A DNA stretch of 64,000 nt, from NCBI RefSeq assembly GCF_028372415.1, contig NC_092872.1:512120224-512184223 (forward strand), written 5' to 3'. Origin of the DNA: Notamacropus eugenii. Taxonomy: Eukaryota > Chordata > Mammalia > Diprotodontia > Macropodidae. Every line of letters starts with the position of its first letter. The stretch's first letter is position 1. The position numbers and the translations under genes are program-made. The notes under the pieces are model-generated. The model made no database searches and had not been told where the DNA came from. It saw only the letters and a program-made list of their open reading frames with translations. This document shows positions 21,236 through 32,421 of the stretch, one piece after another.

Positions 21236-22545
21236 AATGAGCAAATAACAAGAAAGAACTGGACCATAAAAAGCTACTATGGTGATACTGAAAAACAGGA
21301 CATAAATTCAGAAGACATTAAAGTCTTCTAAAGCCTCTAAGGGGGGGAAAGCCCAACAAGAATTGTAGAAATACCTTCTTTTCAAAATCAGAGTAGTTGA
21401 GGAGAATTTAGGCAAAGAAATGAAAACTTTGTGGAACTCAGTGTTGTAAACTAAAAATAAACAATTTTTAAATAAAATGAAACCAAAGGAAGAAAATTAT
21501 GAAAAGACAATTAATTGCACGATAAAAGAGGTACAACAGCAGCTAGGTGGCACAGTGGATAGAGCTGGGTTTGAAGTCAGGAAGACTCATCTTTATGAGT
21601 TCAAATCTGGCCTCAGATGCTTACTAGCTGTGTGACCCTAGATGAATTGCTTAACTATGTTTGCTTCAGTTTTCTCATCTATAAAGCAAACTGGAGAAGG
21701 ACAAGGCAAGCACTTCAGTATCTTTGCCAAGAAAACCCAAATGAGGTCACAAAAAGTCAGACACAACTAAAATCACTGATTAAAAGAGGTACACACAAAA
21801 AAAATACTGAAAAATATACTTTAAAAAACAGAATAGGCCTAATGGAAAAGAGATACAAAAATTTACTAATGAAATTGGACAAATGGAAAAAGAGATATGA
21901 AAGTTCACTGAAAAATAGTACTTAAAAATTAGCTGCAAAAGTGGAAACTAATGACTCTATGAGACACCAAAAAGCAATAAATGAAGCCAAAAGACTGAAA
22001 AAATAGAAGAAAATGTGAAATATCTCATTGAAAAAACTACTAACCTGGAAAATAAAGCAAGGAGAGTTAATTTAAGAATTATTGCATTACCTGAAATCCA
22101 TGATCAAAGAAAGAGCCTAGACATCATATTTTAACAAATTTTAAAAGAAAATTATCTCAATAGCCTAGATCCAGAAGGTAAAGTAGAGATGGAAAGAATC
22201 TACTAGTTAAAAGATCTTAAAATAAAAACTTCCAGGAACATTATGGGAGCTCCCAAGTCAAAGAGAAAATACTTGAAGCAGCAAGAAAGATCTCACTCAA
22301 ATAGCATGGAGCCACAGTCAGGATCATGCAAGATTTGGCAGCTACTATTTGGAATATGATATTCCAAAAGTCAAAAGAATTGGGATTATAACAGAGAATA
22401 TCTACCCGGCAAAATTGTGTATAATCCTTCAAGGGGACAAATGGATATTTAGTGAAACAAAGGAGTTTCAAACTTTCCTGATGAAAAGACCAGCACTGAA
22501 TAGAAAATTTCATTTTCAAGCACAAGATTCAAAAGAAGAATAAAA
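21236..22545 (+). pseudogene. L1 ORF1 remnant interrupted by Mar1
   Basis: The start region encodes 'KNWTIKSYYGDTEKQDIN', typical of a marsupial L1 ORF1 N-terminus. The middle (21820-22200) has K-rich coiled-coil-like sequence and 'FNPEGKVEMERI'-type residues broken by stops. The C-terminal domain at 22349-22543 ('CIILQGDKWIFSETKEFQTF') aligns with 11600-11756. A Mar1 SINE and several frameshifts break the gene. Confidence 0.7.
21523..21793 (+). mobile_element. Mar1-type SINE with perfect 13-bp duplication
   Basis: The element 21536-21780 is flanked by 'taaaagaggtaca' at 21523-21535 and 21781-21793, identical. It has the tRNA-like head 'gcagctaggtggcacagtgg', the CORE 'actagctgtgtgaccctaga', and a tail 'tatctttgccaagaaaaccc' ... 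'gtcagacacaactaaaatc' of BovB/RTE type. Mar1 is a marsupial CORE-SINE moved by an RTE-clade LINE. It sits inside the L1 ORF1 remnant and so is younger than that L1. Confidence 0.9.
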
Positions 22546-22899
22546 AGGTAAACATGAAAGAGAAATCATAAGAGACTCAATAAGATTAAATAAACTGTGT
22601 CCCTTTCCATATGGGAAGATGATACATGTAGGAGCTTATCATTATTTGAGCAATTAAAAGGATTCTACATGTAAAGAGGGTGTGGGAGTGGGATGATTAT
22701 GTTAAGATGGTGTTTCAACAAAGGAGAGAGAAAGGGATACCCAGGGAGAAGGAAAGGAGAGAAAGAATAGGGGAAATTATCTCGTATTAAAAAAGACACA
22801 CAAGGAAGAACTTATAAAGTAGAGGGGAAATTGGTGGGGGATGAGTAGGGATGTCTAATGCTTGAATCTCTCTGACTTATAAACTGACTCAAAGTAAAC

Positions 22900-24000
22900 C
22901 CAAGGTTTAGACTTTGGGGATAAAAACTCAACATTTGACAAAAATTGTTGGGGAAAGTGGAAAGCAGTTTGTAAAACAAAATTGACTCTTAGACCAACAT
23001 CTCATGCCATATTCCAAGAAAAGGTCAAATGAATAAATGACTTAGACATAAAGGGTGATATCATAAGTAAATCAGATGAGCATGGAAAAATGCACCTGTC
23101 AAATCTGTGGATAAGGGAAAGGTTTATGTCTAAACAAAATAAAAAAGAGACTATGGAAAGTAAAATAAATAATTTGATTACATTAAATTAAAAAAGCTTT
23201 TGTAAAACTGTATCAATGTAATCAATATTATAACAGAAACAGGAACCTGAAAAAATATTTGCAGCAAGTTCCTCTAATATAGGTCTCATTTCGCAAATGT
23301 GTATGTATACATATATGTGTGTATGTATGTATGTAATTGAGCTAAATTTATAAAAATAAGAACCATTCCCCAGTTGATCTGAATAGGCAGTTTTCAAAAG
23401 AAGAAATCAAAGTGATCTATACTCAGTGAAAAATATGCTCTAAATAACTACTGATTAGAGAAATGCAAATAAAAACAACTCTGAGATAGCACCTCTTAGT
23501 GGCAAAAAAAAAAAAAATGGAAAATGGCAAATGCTGGAAAAGATGTGGAAAAATTGAGGTACCAATGCACTGTTGGTGGAGTTGTGAACTAGTCTAACCA
23601 TTCTGGAGAACAACTTGGATCTCTACCCAAAAGGCTATAAAATCATGCATACCCTTTGACCCAGCAATACCACTACTAGGTGTGTATACCAAAGAGATCA
23701 AAAGGGGGAAACTATTTGTATAAAAATATAGCAGCTCTTTTTGTGGTGGCAAAGAATTAGAAATTTTGAGGATGTTCATCAACTGGAGAATGGCTGAACA
23801 AGTTATGGTATATGATTAAGATGCAGTACTATTTTTATATAAGAAATAATGAGCAAGATGGTTTCAGAAAAACCTGGGAACACTTATGTGAACTAATACC
23901 AGATGAAGTGAGTAGAACCAAAGAATACTGTACACATTAAACCAATATTTTAAGGATAATCAATTGGGAAAGACTCAGCTACCCTGCTCAAGACAATTCC
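22900..24000 (+). pseudogene. L1 ORF2 C-terminal remnant
   Basis: Equivalent to 15090-16150 of the other L1. It includes 'aacttggatctctacccaaaa' and the 'ccctttgacccagcaatacc' block (FDPAIP) near 23656. Stops occur in all frames. It starts abruptly after the spacer because the upstream ORF2 is absent. Confidence 0.75.
23300..23333. repeat. (TG/TA)n microsatellite within L1
   Basis: 'gtatgtatacatatatgtgtgtatgtatgtatg', low complexity inside the ORF2 remnant. Confidence 0.7.
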
Positions 24001-24325
24001 AAAGGACTCATGATGAAAAATGCTATTCACCCCCAAAGACAGAATGAATGAACTTTGAATGAAAACTAAAGCACACTTTTTTAACTTTATTTTTATTATT
24101 TTATTTTACTTATGTTTTAATTTGCAACATGGCAGTATGAAAATATGTTTTGCAGTACTTCACATGTATAATCAAAATCAAATTACTGCTGTCTCAGGGA
24201 AGGGGAAAAGTAGGAAGGGAGAGAATTTAGAACTCAACATTTTAAAATGTTTCTTAAATTTTTCTCTATATGTAATTGGGAAATATTTAATGAAATAAAT
24301 AAAAATAATATTTAAAAAATATTTT

Positions 24326-25150
24326 CAGATTTTTTTTACCTTTATTCTATTTTCTGGTCTTATTTTTTACCCTTAAATGCCTTGATGATGACTTTTCTTA
24401 GTATCATTTCTCACCAGGTTTTCTTTTAATTGGTTTTGCCATCTACTTTGTGAAAAGCTATTGCTCATAATCTTCCATTATCCTTTTCCATAAAATCTTA
24501 TAGAAAAATTTATATCCTAAATCTGTGTTGCCCTTAATTTCTGTATACAGCTACTTTGGAAATCAATCAAGTGTGTGTTTCTTGTCTAAGATACTATTTA
24601 GGGTTTTTTGGCCTCCTTGTTAATACAATTGATTTATAGGATTTTAACTACTATATGAATCACTTATTGTCTATTCCTTTCCTCCATCCATATTCTATTT
24701 TGTCATTTTTAATTATTAAAAATTATGTATTTTATCACTTACCAAATTGTTTTCTCCTTTGCATTCTTTCCTCTAGTTTTGCACTATTTTTTTATCTTTA
24801 CTGTAAAAGTCAGTGATCTGACTGCATACATACAGATGATTCAGAAATTATTCCCGTGCTGTTGATAAATAATTTTCTGCCTGTTAAAATGAAATGATTC
24901 TCATGTTTTTGCAATGTTATTCAGTGCTTGCCAGATGTTACGCACTACAAAAATAAATAACAACAAAAATAATGCAGAGGTATCTGGATGTTTTCTCATA
25001 GTCACACTCGTAGATTTCTCTTAATCCTGCTCATTCATTGATCTAGCAAGAATGTGAACACTTCATGAAATGTTCCTTGTCTGCACAACTTAAAATTTTG
25101 ATATTACTTTTCTGTGACTTTTACTTGAAAATAGGAAATCCATGGTGTCC
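24326..25150. other. unassigned T-rich DNA
   Basis: About 800 bp, T-rich, with no repeat family or coding signal that I can name. Confidence 0.35.
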
Positions 25151-25324
25151 CCTAAATTAACACCACATTTAGCAAGGTCATTGACTGCAGGGAGAGTGTC
25201 TGGAAGAATGTAACTAGAGTGGTGAGAGGGCTAGAGAGCTTGACCCATGGGGAATTATTGAAGGACCTGGGGATTTTGAATAGGAGGGAGAATGTTTGAG
25301 AAAATGTGGTTGCTATCTCTAAGT

Positions 25325-25500
25325 CAATGTAACAAGCGTTCATTAAGTAGTGTGTATAAGATCCTGTGGCAGGCACTAGGGATATTCAGAGACAAAAAGA
25401 AAAAGGAGATATGCCCTACTATGAAGGATCTTGCATTCTACTGGTGAGATATAACAGGTAAATAGTTCAATAATTACAGGAAAATATGAGGAAGTAATTT
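25325..25500 (-). mobile_element. L2 3' end inserted in the L3/CR1 relic
   Basis: 'aacaagcgttcattaagtag', 'ggcaggcactagggatattc' and 'ggatcttgcattctactgg' form the reversed L2 terminal block. It interrupts the CR1 sequence. Confidence 0.6.
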
Positions 25501-25586
25501 TAAGGGCAAACCTGAAGTAAAGGGATTATAGGTGCCCTGCTTGGCTCCAGAAGACAGAACTAAGGAACCACCTGTGGATGGTGGAC

Positions 25587-25655
25587 AATCTATCAACAAG
25601 CATTTATTAAGGGCTTACTATGTTTATTAGGTAATATGGTGATAGAGATATCAAA
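25587..25655 (-). mobile_element. short L2 or MIR tail inserted in the L3/CR1 relic
   Basis: 'atcaacaagcatttattaag' and 'ggcttactatgtttattagg' are the reversed terminal block of L2/MIR-type elements. Confidence 0.5.
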
Positions 25656-26123
25656 CAAGCTTGGAAGACTCCATCACTGGAGTTCTTTAATTTGAAACCA
25701 GATAACAACTTGCCAAGGATATCCTTAGAAGGATTTCTCCTCTAAATAGAAGAGATTTACTAGATGGACTCTGAAGGACCTTCAAGTTTAGAGATGCTAT
25801 GGTTCTATCCTGCCATTAATAATACACAATATAGACAAATAATTTGTCTATAAGAACTTGAATTTTATAAAAAAATTTTTTTTAAATTTCACTGCAGGAA
25901 AAAGTAGCTACTCCCACTCTTACATCTCTTGCTAAAAAATGCCCCCAAAGAATGAGAAAATCTAGAATTTCTCCACAAGCCAAAAGATCATCACAATCTA
26001 TTGAAACACTGAGGGATTGCCTGGAAAACAGTGACCCAAAAGATTGTCTGCTTTTTTTTCCTCTCTCATCCTGGAACACCTTGACTTATAGCTCTGATCA
26101 ATAGCCATTAAGGATCCTTAAGA

Positions 26124-26302
26124 CAGGGGGTTATTAACCTGAACCTGTGAATTTATTTTGTTTGCTTTACATTTTGATAACTATATCTCATTATAATTAA
26201 TTTCCTTTAGAACGCTATTTTATGTTTTATATTTTAAAACGTTCTGAGGAGAGGTACATAGACATCCAAAGACAACCTATTTCTTAATCCAAGAGCACAA
26301 AT
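26124..26302. mobile_element. hAT-type nonautonomous DNA transposon, copy 1
   Basis: It begins 'cagggggttattaacctgaa', and its body ('gataactatatctcattata', 'tttcctttagaacgctatttt', 'acgttctgaggagaggta') matches 33357-33544 in the same orientation. A CAGGGG-type terminus followed by CTTAACC fits a hAT-superfamily end. The right end is decayed and no target duplication is clear. Confidence 0.5.
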
Positions 26303-26335
26303 AGTAGATATAGGCTTAAACAGTTTAGCTATAGA

Positions 26336-26592
26336 ACACCGTGGTTCAATGGTTAGTGTACAGGACTTGGATTCAGCAAAATCCATTTTCAAATGCTGTG
26401 TGACTCTAGCCAAGTCACTCACTCTCTCTGCACCTCAGTTTCCTCTGAAAAATTCCATCCATACAGTTTCATCTATAAAATGGGGATAATATCAGCACTT
26501 GCCTCAAGGTTGTTATGAGGATAAACAGAGTTAGCATCTGTGAAATGTTTTGCAAACCTTAAAGTGCTACATAAATACTAGCTATTATTATC
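26336..26592 (+). repeat. MIR-type SINE, nearly complete
   Basis: The head 'aacaccgtggttcaatgg' is followed by 'caaatgctgtgtgactctag', 'cacctcagtttcctctg', 'taaaatggggataatatc' and the tail 'ttttgcaaaccttaaagtgc'. Extra sequence at 26443-26475 partly repeats the 'tcctctg / atctata' part. Confidence 0.8.
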
Positions 26593-26629
26593 CAAAAACA
26601 AAAGGACATTTTCTTGATCTTCCTGTGCA

Positions 26630-26818
26630 CCATAGGATCATGAGATTTAAGCGTAGAAAGAATCTTAATGATCATCAAATCAAATACCTTCATTTTATAA
26701 ATAAGGAAACTGAGGCCAAGGAAAGAGATGTGGTGACAGGCACACAAGTAGTAAGTACTTTTAGCCAGGATTCAAACCCAGGCCTTCTGACCCCAAACCC
26801 CCTGCTTGTTCCAGGGTA
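26630..26818 (-). repeat. MIR-like SINE, reverse
   Basis: 'ataaggaaactgaggccaagg', 'cacacaagtagtaagtac' and 'caggattcaaacccaggcc' form a well-preserved reversed SINE. Confidence 0.75.
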
Positions 26819-27420
26819 GCCTGACAATTTCATCTAATTCATTTGATAGTGATGGCAATTTGTCAGTTCAAAACACAAGTGGTCTGCTCTGAAAACAGAT
26901 AAAGAGGCCTTTTCTTCCTTTACAAGTTCCTTTTTCTAATCAGCTTACTCTGCATTTAGCTTGCATCTTTTGTATGCACTTATATGCACATGTGGGTGAC
27001 AGTGAGGATTTGTCCCTGCGTTTGAGTGCACTCCACTCTGCAGCTGTCACAGCAAAGACAGCACATTGAGACATATGTTGGCCCTTTCATGTCCAATCCT
27101 GCAACAACACTAAGGCAATTTCCTATCTGTTTGGCTTTCTGGGAGAAAGGGGATGAATATCAAATGAAACTGATTTAGGGAGCCTTCATCCAAAGACCAA
27201 GGTCACCATGTTTTCACTCTCCTGGATAATTGCCATGTTCAACTCCAGGTAAAGTTTCACCATATCAATCACTCTATGAATGAAGGCTGAATAAAGGTAT
27301 TTACTGAACTGTCATGTCTGTGATAAAACAGCCCAGTCAGTCTGTCAGATGTAAGAAGAATGTATTAGAGGGTCAACACCTTATAGATAGAGGCCTCTCT
27401 GTCATAACAAGTCATTCAAT
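26819..27420. other. unassigned DNA
   Basis: No family recognised. A donor-like 'ctccag|gtaaag' near 27246 stands alone, without an acceptor-bounded open frame. Confidence 0.35.
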
Positions 27421-27436
27421 TCACTTATTTATGCTT

Positions 27437-27503
27437 GGTGTGTGTGGAGTGTGTGAGTGTATGTGTGTGTCTGTGTCTGTGTGTGTGTGTGGGGGGGGGG
27501 GGG
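27437..27503. repeat. (TG)n microsatellite ending in a 13-G run
   Basis: TG-rich DNA with GTGTCTG variants runs directly into 13 consecutive G at 27491-27503. Confidence 0.9.
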
Positions 27504-27552
27504 TTACAAAACAATCCTTGATGATTAAATGCTATGGGATGAATTGAACCCT

Positions 27553-27722
27553 GAAGAGGGGATCTGGTGACCTACATACTAATCTCAGTCTTCCAATAAG
27601 ACACCATGTGCCTTAGGACAAGACATTACCCTTCTTAGGGTGTTAGTTTTCCCATCTACAAAATAGAAGGGGAGGAATCATTTTTCCTTCCATTCAGCTT
27701 TAAGGGTCATGCATCCTAGAAG
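27553..27722 (+). repeat. MIR-like SINE
   Basis: 'cttaggacaagacattaccc', 'ttttcccatctacaaaatag' and 'cagctttaagggtcatg' follow the forward SINE order. Confidence 0.5.
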
Positions 27723-27917
27723 AAGAAAATTAAGTGTTGGCCTTGGACAGCACCTTTTAAGTACTTTCATAACCCAGAGTGTTCTCTTCAGAAACCCATG
27801 GTGTCACTAAATACTGCAGCAGACAAGCCATGCCCATTAGAGAATAGCAGTGATATGCTCAACAAAGAAAAGGATCAGTAGAGGGTAATTCCTACTGGGA
27901 TACAGGCCCACAAAGCC

Positions 27918-28226
27918 TACATAATGGCAGAAAACATGAGTGGACCTATAGTCCTGAAGGCACAAATTACCCTTCTACACTTGGAACTTGGAGCCATGTG
28001 TTCCCTCTATTTATGCCCTTCCAGATGTATACTCTGCTCACACTTGCCCCTCTGTGGTTGTCTCATCTGTGATTCCTATGTGCCCTTCCCAGTATTATGC
28101 GTGTATCTATGGAAGAATTCCCCAGGTTTATGGAAAGGAGAGAGGAGTGGGAAATGCTCTAGTACTACTTTTCTTAGCATATTATTTCATTAAATCCTTT
28201 TGTTTTTAATTAATTGTTATCTGGAT
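27918..28226 (+). repeat. unassigned LTR-like repeat, copy A
   Basis: It aligns end to end with 32422-32724 at roughly 70%: both begin 'tacataatggcagaaaac', share 'gtgttccctc', and end 'atttcattaaat...tttgtttttaattaat...atctggat'. The ATTAAA near the end could be a polyadenylation signal, which would suit an LTR, but no TG...CA ends or target duplications were found. Open frames over it are not conserved between the copies. Confidence 0.6.
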
Positions 28227-28995
28227 CACTGATTCAAGCAAATACATTGGTGGGGTCTCATGAACCAGACTTTTGAAAAGATACACACCCACATGGTACC
28301 TTGAACATGGAGTATTTCTTTAGAGGGAGAAGGAATTCCTGAAACCAACCCTTTATTTTCAGCTACACAGGAGATTCCATGTTTCAGAGACTATAATGCT
28401 TCAAAGATCATTTTTTTTTTATTGTGAATACTTCTGCCATCATTATATTTAGCAGACGTTCCATTCTTTGAAAGTTCAGGGGGCCAACATAAAGATGGGA
28501 CTGTTTCCAATTAGCTAGACTTTTCCTCAGAGGATAATGATTTTCAGACCATCACTAAGTCCATACTGGAATTCTTTCTTACAATTTCAGGGACGTGCTC
28601 CTCTGAACTTTGGGACCATCTCCATTCCATGACGAAATATCAGCATATGATGATCTGAAGAAATCTTAATTTTTAACTTATATAATGTTAATTTTCTCTC
28701 AAGGCAGTGTCCTAAAAGGGTTGGAAAGAAACCTCTTCTCACTAAATCTTTTACATTTCAAAAATGTCCTTTGTAGCACAGAGCCAGAAAGACCAAATCT
28801 AACTTCAGCTAATTTACCTCATCACCAACATAATTGCTCTCCTTTCTCCATTTTCTGACTTTTACATATTTTTAATACAGATCATATGCTAACATAAAGG
28901 ATTTTCAAAGTTCAGAAATTTATTCACTATTCCATATGACTGTCTCTACTTTTAATCAATAGTTTTCTCCAAGTTCCTTATAAGCATTTCATTTT
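28227..28995. other. unassigned DNA
   Basis: About 770 bp without a named repeat or coding signal; a T run lies at 28408-28420. Confidence 0.35.
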
Positions 28996-28997
28996 AA

Positions 28998-29240
28998 GTC
29001 AGTGTGGTACAAAGGAAAAAATACTAAATTAGAGAGTGAGTGGAATCTAATATGTCCACTTACCTGACTTTAGGTAAGTCTTTTCTACTCTCTTAGCCTC
29101 AGTTTCCTTTTCTATAAAATAAAGGTAATAATGCTTACACAACCTGCCTCACAGGGTTATCATGGGGATCAAACAGGAGAATATAGATAAACGGCTTTGT
29201 AATTGACTATTCTACGGATGTGTTATTATTATAACTTTTA
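28998..29240 (+). repeat. MIR-type SINE
   Basis: 'agtgtggtacaaaggaaaaa', 'agcctcagtttccttttc', 'ctataaaataaaggtaataa' and 'cacagggttatcatggggat' form a nearly complete forward MIR. Confidence 0.8.
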
Positions 29241-30540
29241 CTATTTACTCCTTTCATGTTTGAGCACTAGTTACACAGGAACCTGGTGTCCTCATGTGTA
29301 GATGCCCTAAATATAAATTCCTCTAAAAGACTGTTCTTCTCTTTCCACTAAAGGTATATTTATGAAAAATAAGTTTGAGGTTTAGAGAAGGAAATGGCTT
29401 TTTTATTAAGTGAATACCATCTTGCCACTAAGAAGTAAAATACATTGATGGGGGATTATGAGTTATATTTTAAATTGGATATCAATCCATAAAATCCACA
29501 GAACTTTGGAAGACTTACTGGGGATTGTGAGGGATCCATGGGCTTCAAAACAAGAAAAAAATGTTAGTGGTTTAAAAAATGAAAAACAAATGGTTTTCTG
29601 ATACTACCCTTTCTTGAATCGGGTTACCTCTACTCTTGACATAATCCATTTTCTTTTTCGGGAGCATTTTACTCTTTGAAATTGCCATGTTAGTGAATGC
29701 CAAGCTCCAATTAACTTCTCCCTGCCTACAACATAAGAAGTGGGAAACCGATCAGATATACTTGAATAAGATACCCCGCCTCTCCCCACCACGCACCCCT
29801 CCACAAGCTCATATCCACACCCCTCCCTATATGCAACTTGGCATCTTCTACATCATGATCCAAGCTTATTGTATGGGATTAGAACCTAAATGTGTCCCTG
29901 GGTTGGAGCTGGGTTGGAATGACCATAAATTGGTATATACCCTGTGTGTCGAGTCTGGAAGACAATAGCTACTGAAAAATTAATTGGCTTCCTCCTTCCA
30001 CTGAAGCTTCAATATCATTGCAGCAAAGGCCTGGACTGTGAATATCCTATCCTCTCTAAAGATCTGATTGTATTCTAAGAATCTGATCCATATATATCCC
30101 TTCTTTCTTTCCTTTCCCTGCTCCTTGTACCTATGGGTATCTTAAGTTAAGCTACAAACCTTCTTCAGTGAGTTAAGAAGCATTGGTATGAAAGGCACAT
30201 TGCTCTGCCTTAAAAGACAGTCTAATTCTTTTGCAAGGCTCTTTCTATATCCCAGCAATAGACTGGAACATAGTGACATACAAAAAGAAGCATAAATATT
30301 GTATGAGAAACTATTATGGAGGAAGTTTTTTCTTCCCCCCATTCAAAAGGTTTAATGCATTCTTATCTGTTTCACCCTCTTCATCTTAGTACTTTTATTG
30401 TAATTCTCTTAATAAGAGTCAGTTTTAGGTAACACTTTAGCTTCATATAAGTCAGATTTGGGGGAATATTGCAGATGACACTTGGATCAATATAGGATAC
30501 ATGGCTTTGAACTTGTAACATAGATATTTTCTACCATTCA
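29241..30540. other. unassigned DNA
   Basis: About 1.3 kb without recognised repeats. Opposed open frames of 93 and 66 codons near 29604-29968 lack splice boundaries. Confidence 0.35.
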
Positions 30541-30544
30541 CCTG

Positions 30545-30545
<1 letters not shown>

Positions 30546-30588
<43 letters not shown>
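30546..30588. repeat. (CA)n microsatellite
   Basis: About 20 CA units. Confidence 0.95.
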
Positions 30589-30591
<3 letters not shown>

Positions 30592-30774
30592 CACCTTTTA
30601 AGATTAGATTTATCTTTATAGGGGAAAAATTGGAAAGTCTATGAAAATCATCAATTCTGTCTCTCAGGGACAGGAAGTCATTTATGGTCAGTATGGTGCA
30701 GCTTCACACTAGTATGCACCTTTTTTCCATTGAGGTTCTTAAGCTTTACAACCTTTTAGTGTGCTTGGATCATA

Positions 30775-30960
30775 AGTTGAAGCTTGAAGCAACTACAAAG
30801 GTCATTTAATCCAACTACTTCATTCTAAAAATGAAAAAAAAAACAAAAAACTAAGGCCCAGAAAGTGTATTTGACTTTTCCAAGGTTATTCAGGTAGTAA
30901 GTTGTGGAACCAGGAGTTATACAAATTCACATTTTCTGGGTTCATCAAGTGCCTAAGTGA
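30775..30960 (-). repeat. MIR-like SINE, reverse
   Basis: 'aaaggtcatttaatccaac', 'aaaactaaggcccagaaag', 'tccaaggttattcaggtag' in reversed SINE order, with an A-rich interruption at 30833-30850. Confidence 0.65.
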
Positions 30961-31490
30961 TCTTTTTAACCTTGAACTCCTGAGTCACTCAACTGGCACT
31001 TTGGCAAACATTGTGACATTCTTCTTCAACTTTTTCTATGTCTAGATTTCATTTTTTCATATGCCAATTGAGACAAAAGACTCACTCTCTTACTTTTTTG
31101 TGTGGTTCACATCACCTAGCTCAAGTCTAGGTAGATAATTTGGCTCAATGGATATTTTCTATATGACTTCCAAGACCATATTTTCTTAGGGTTTCCAGTC
31201 TAATCAAGTAAGAGTATATATAGATAGGATAATAATCATGATTTGGTATTATGTGAAGACAGTAGCTCCTATAAGAGCTACAGATCCTGAATTAAAAGTA
31301 CCCAGGCAGTATCTATATTTTCCCGAGTTAGGGGAGCAAAAATAATTGAGTGACCCATTATTACCGAAGATATTTAGTTTGCAATTAACACAAGGCTTAA
31401 AACTAAATATCTGAGCTAGAAACCTGTAGTCCATTCAGATTGTAGGCAAGTTATTGAAGCTATATTTCTTCCTTGAACTCATGTAACTAG
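30961..31490. other. unassigned DNA
   Basis: No recognised family or gene feature. Confidence 0.35.
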
Positions 31491-31497
31491 AGAGTTT

Positions 31498-31923
31498 TTG
31501 CTACGAGTTCTGAAGCAGACAGTTCACTTCTGGTTTTTCTTATTAAAAAACGACACTTCCAAGAGCCCCTTTACTCCTGCCATCTCTGTGAAACACAGAA
31601 GGCCAAAGAGGAGTTGTCATCTTAGTTGTTACAGCAACAAACAAAACATTGCAGATACCCCAGCAATGGCATTTTGTACTCCTTTTTCCAGGTCTATAAT
31701 CAGTCAAGATCATCTCTACCAGTGTTTAATTGGTGTTCAAACACAACCCTGCTTGTACCTGTATTTCAGAAGTCCTGGGGCTTCTCAGCAGACTCTCACA
31801 CTCTGTATGAGGACAAAGTATCTCCTACCTTCTTGGGGACTTCCTGTAGCTTGTGACATTCCAGTTCTCCCTTCATGTTGTCTATCTTCAACTGTTGCAT
31901 TTCTCCTAATCACCCTACTCTAA
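31498..31923 (+). other. 141-codon open frame, probably not a gene
   Basis: An uninterrupted frame of 141 codons with an overlapping second forward frame (31626-31856). It starts at a TTG-type codon and ends at 'actctaattc'. No acceptor or donor marks its edges, and I recognise no domain. It may be part of an unrecognised repeat. Confidence 0.2.
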
Positions 31924-32135
31924 TTCCCTAAATCTTTTTGTACTGCCTCTCAGGCAAGAGTAGCTCAGATACTTCCTCAAAGATTCAATCCAGGGACTTA
32001 AACTTTTTATTGCTAAAAATGTGGTCTTCACCAACCCCATCTTAATCACTCATTGAGGAGAGTTCAATGTATAGAACTCTTATGGAAGTCAGCTGATTGC
32101 TGATAGAAATCAAGTGTTCAGATGTCATTTTGATC

Positions 32136-32250
32136 AAACAATCAATCAGCATTTGTTAAAGGCCTACTAGATGATAGGCATTATTGATAAATATAAACCC
32201 TGCCCTCAAGAGCCTTGCATGCTATTGAGAGATAGAACAGGTACACAGAT
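32136..32250 (-). mobile_element. L2 LINE 3' end, reverse
   Basis: 'caatcaatcagcatttgtta', 'ggcctactagatgataggc' and 'ctgccctcaagagccttgc' are the reversed L2 terminal block. Confidence 0.7.
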
Positions 32251-32421
32251 GACTTAATATTGGATCTGAACATAATGTATTAGTGATGGTGCGTGAGTGT
32301 GTATTACAGCTGGCAATATTTTACCAAGCTTTCATCTTCCTACTTTGAGGTATAGAGGAGAGGAAAGATTGTAGTTTAAGTAGAGAGAAAGGGACAGATG
32401 TGGAGGAAGTAAAACTGATAA

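Larger units (their letters stand above)
20831..24325 (+). mobile_element. L1 LINE lacking the endonuclease and RT core (HAL1-like)
   Basis: The left part (20831 to about 22550) has L1 5'UTR and ORF1 sequence. The spacer runs to about 22890. Sequence then jumps directly to the ORF2 C-terminal region: 22921 'taaaaactcaacatttgac' equals 15102 onward of the other L1. The 3'UTR follows to 24325. About 3 kb of ORF2 (equivalent of about 12075-15090) is missing. The element also carries a Mar1 insertion (21536-21780). Half-L1 elements with ORF1 but no working ORF2 are known in mammals; whether this is one or a simple deletion is not decided by one copy. Confidence 0.75.
25155..25815 (+). mobile_element. 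L3/CR1 LINE 3' end, interrupted by two reverse L2-type tails
   Basis: Three pieces are collinear with the CR1/L3 end. 25155-25322 has 'ggagagtgtctggaagaatg' and 'ttgaaggacctggggatttt'. 25505-25586 has 'gcttggctccagaagacag'. 25656-25815 has 'ggaagactccatcactgg' and 'ctagatggactctgaagg', ending 'atgctatggttctatcc'. Between them lie reverse L2-type 3' ends at 25325-25500 and 25587-25655. No coding capacity remains. Confidence 0.7.

Noticed and set aside
21536-21780. tRNA gene
   Set aside because: The head of the Mar1 SINE resembles a tRNA with A and B boxes, but the copy is a SINE with tail and target duplication.
31498-31923. Possible 141-codon gene
   Set aside because: TTG-type start, overlapping second frame, no splice borders, no domain recognised.
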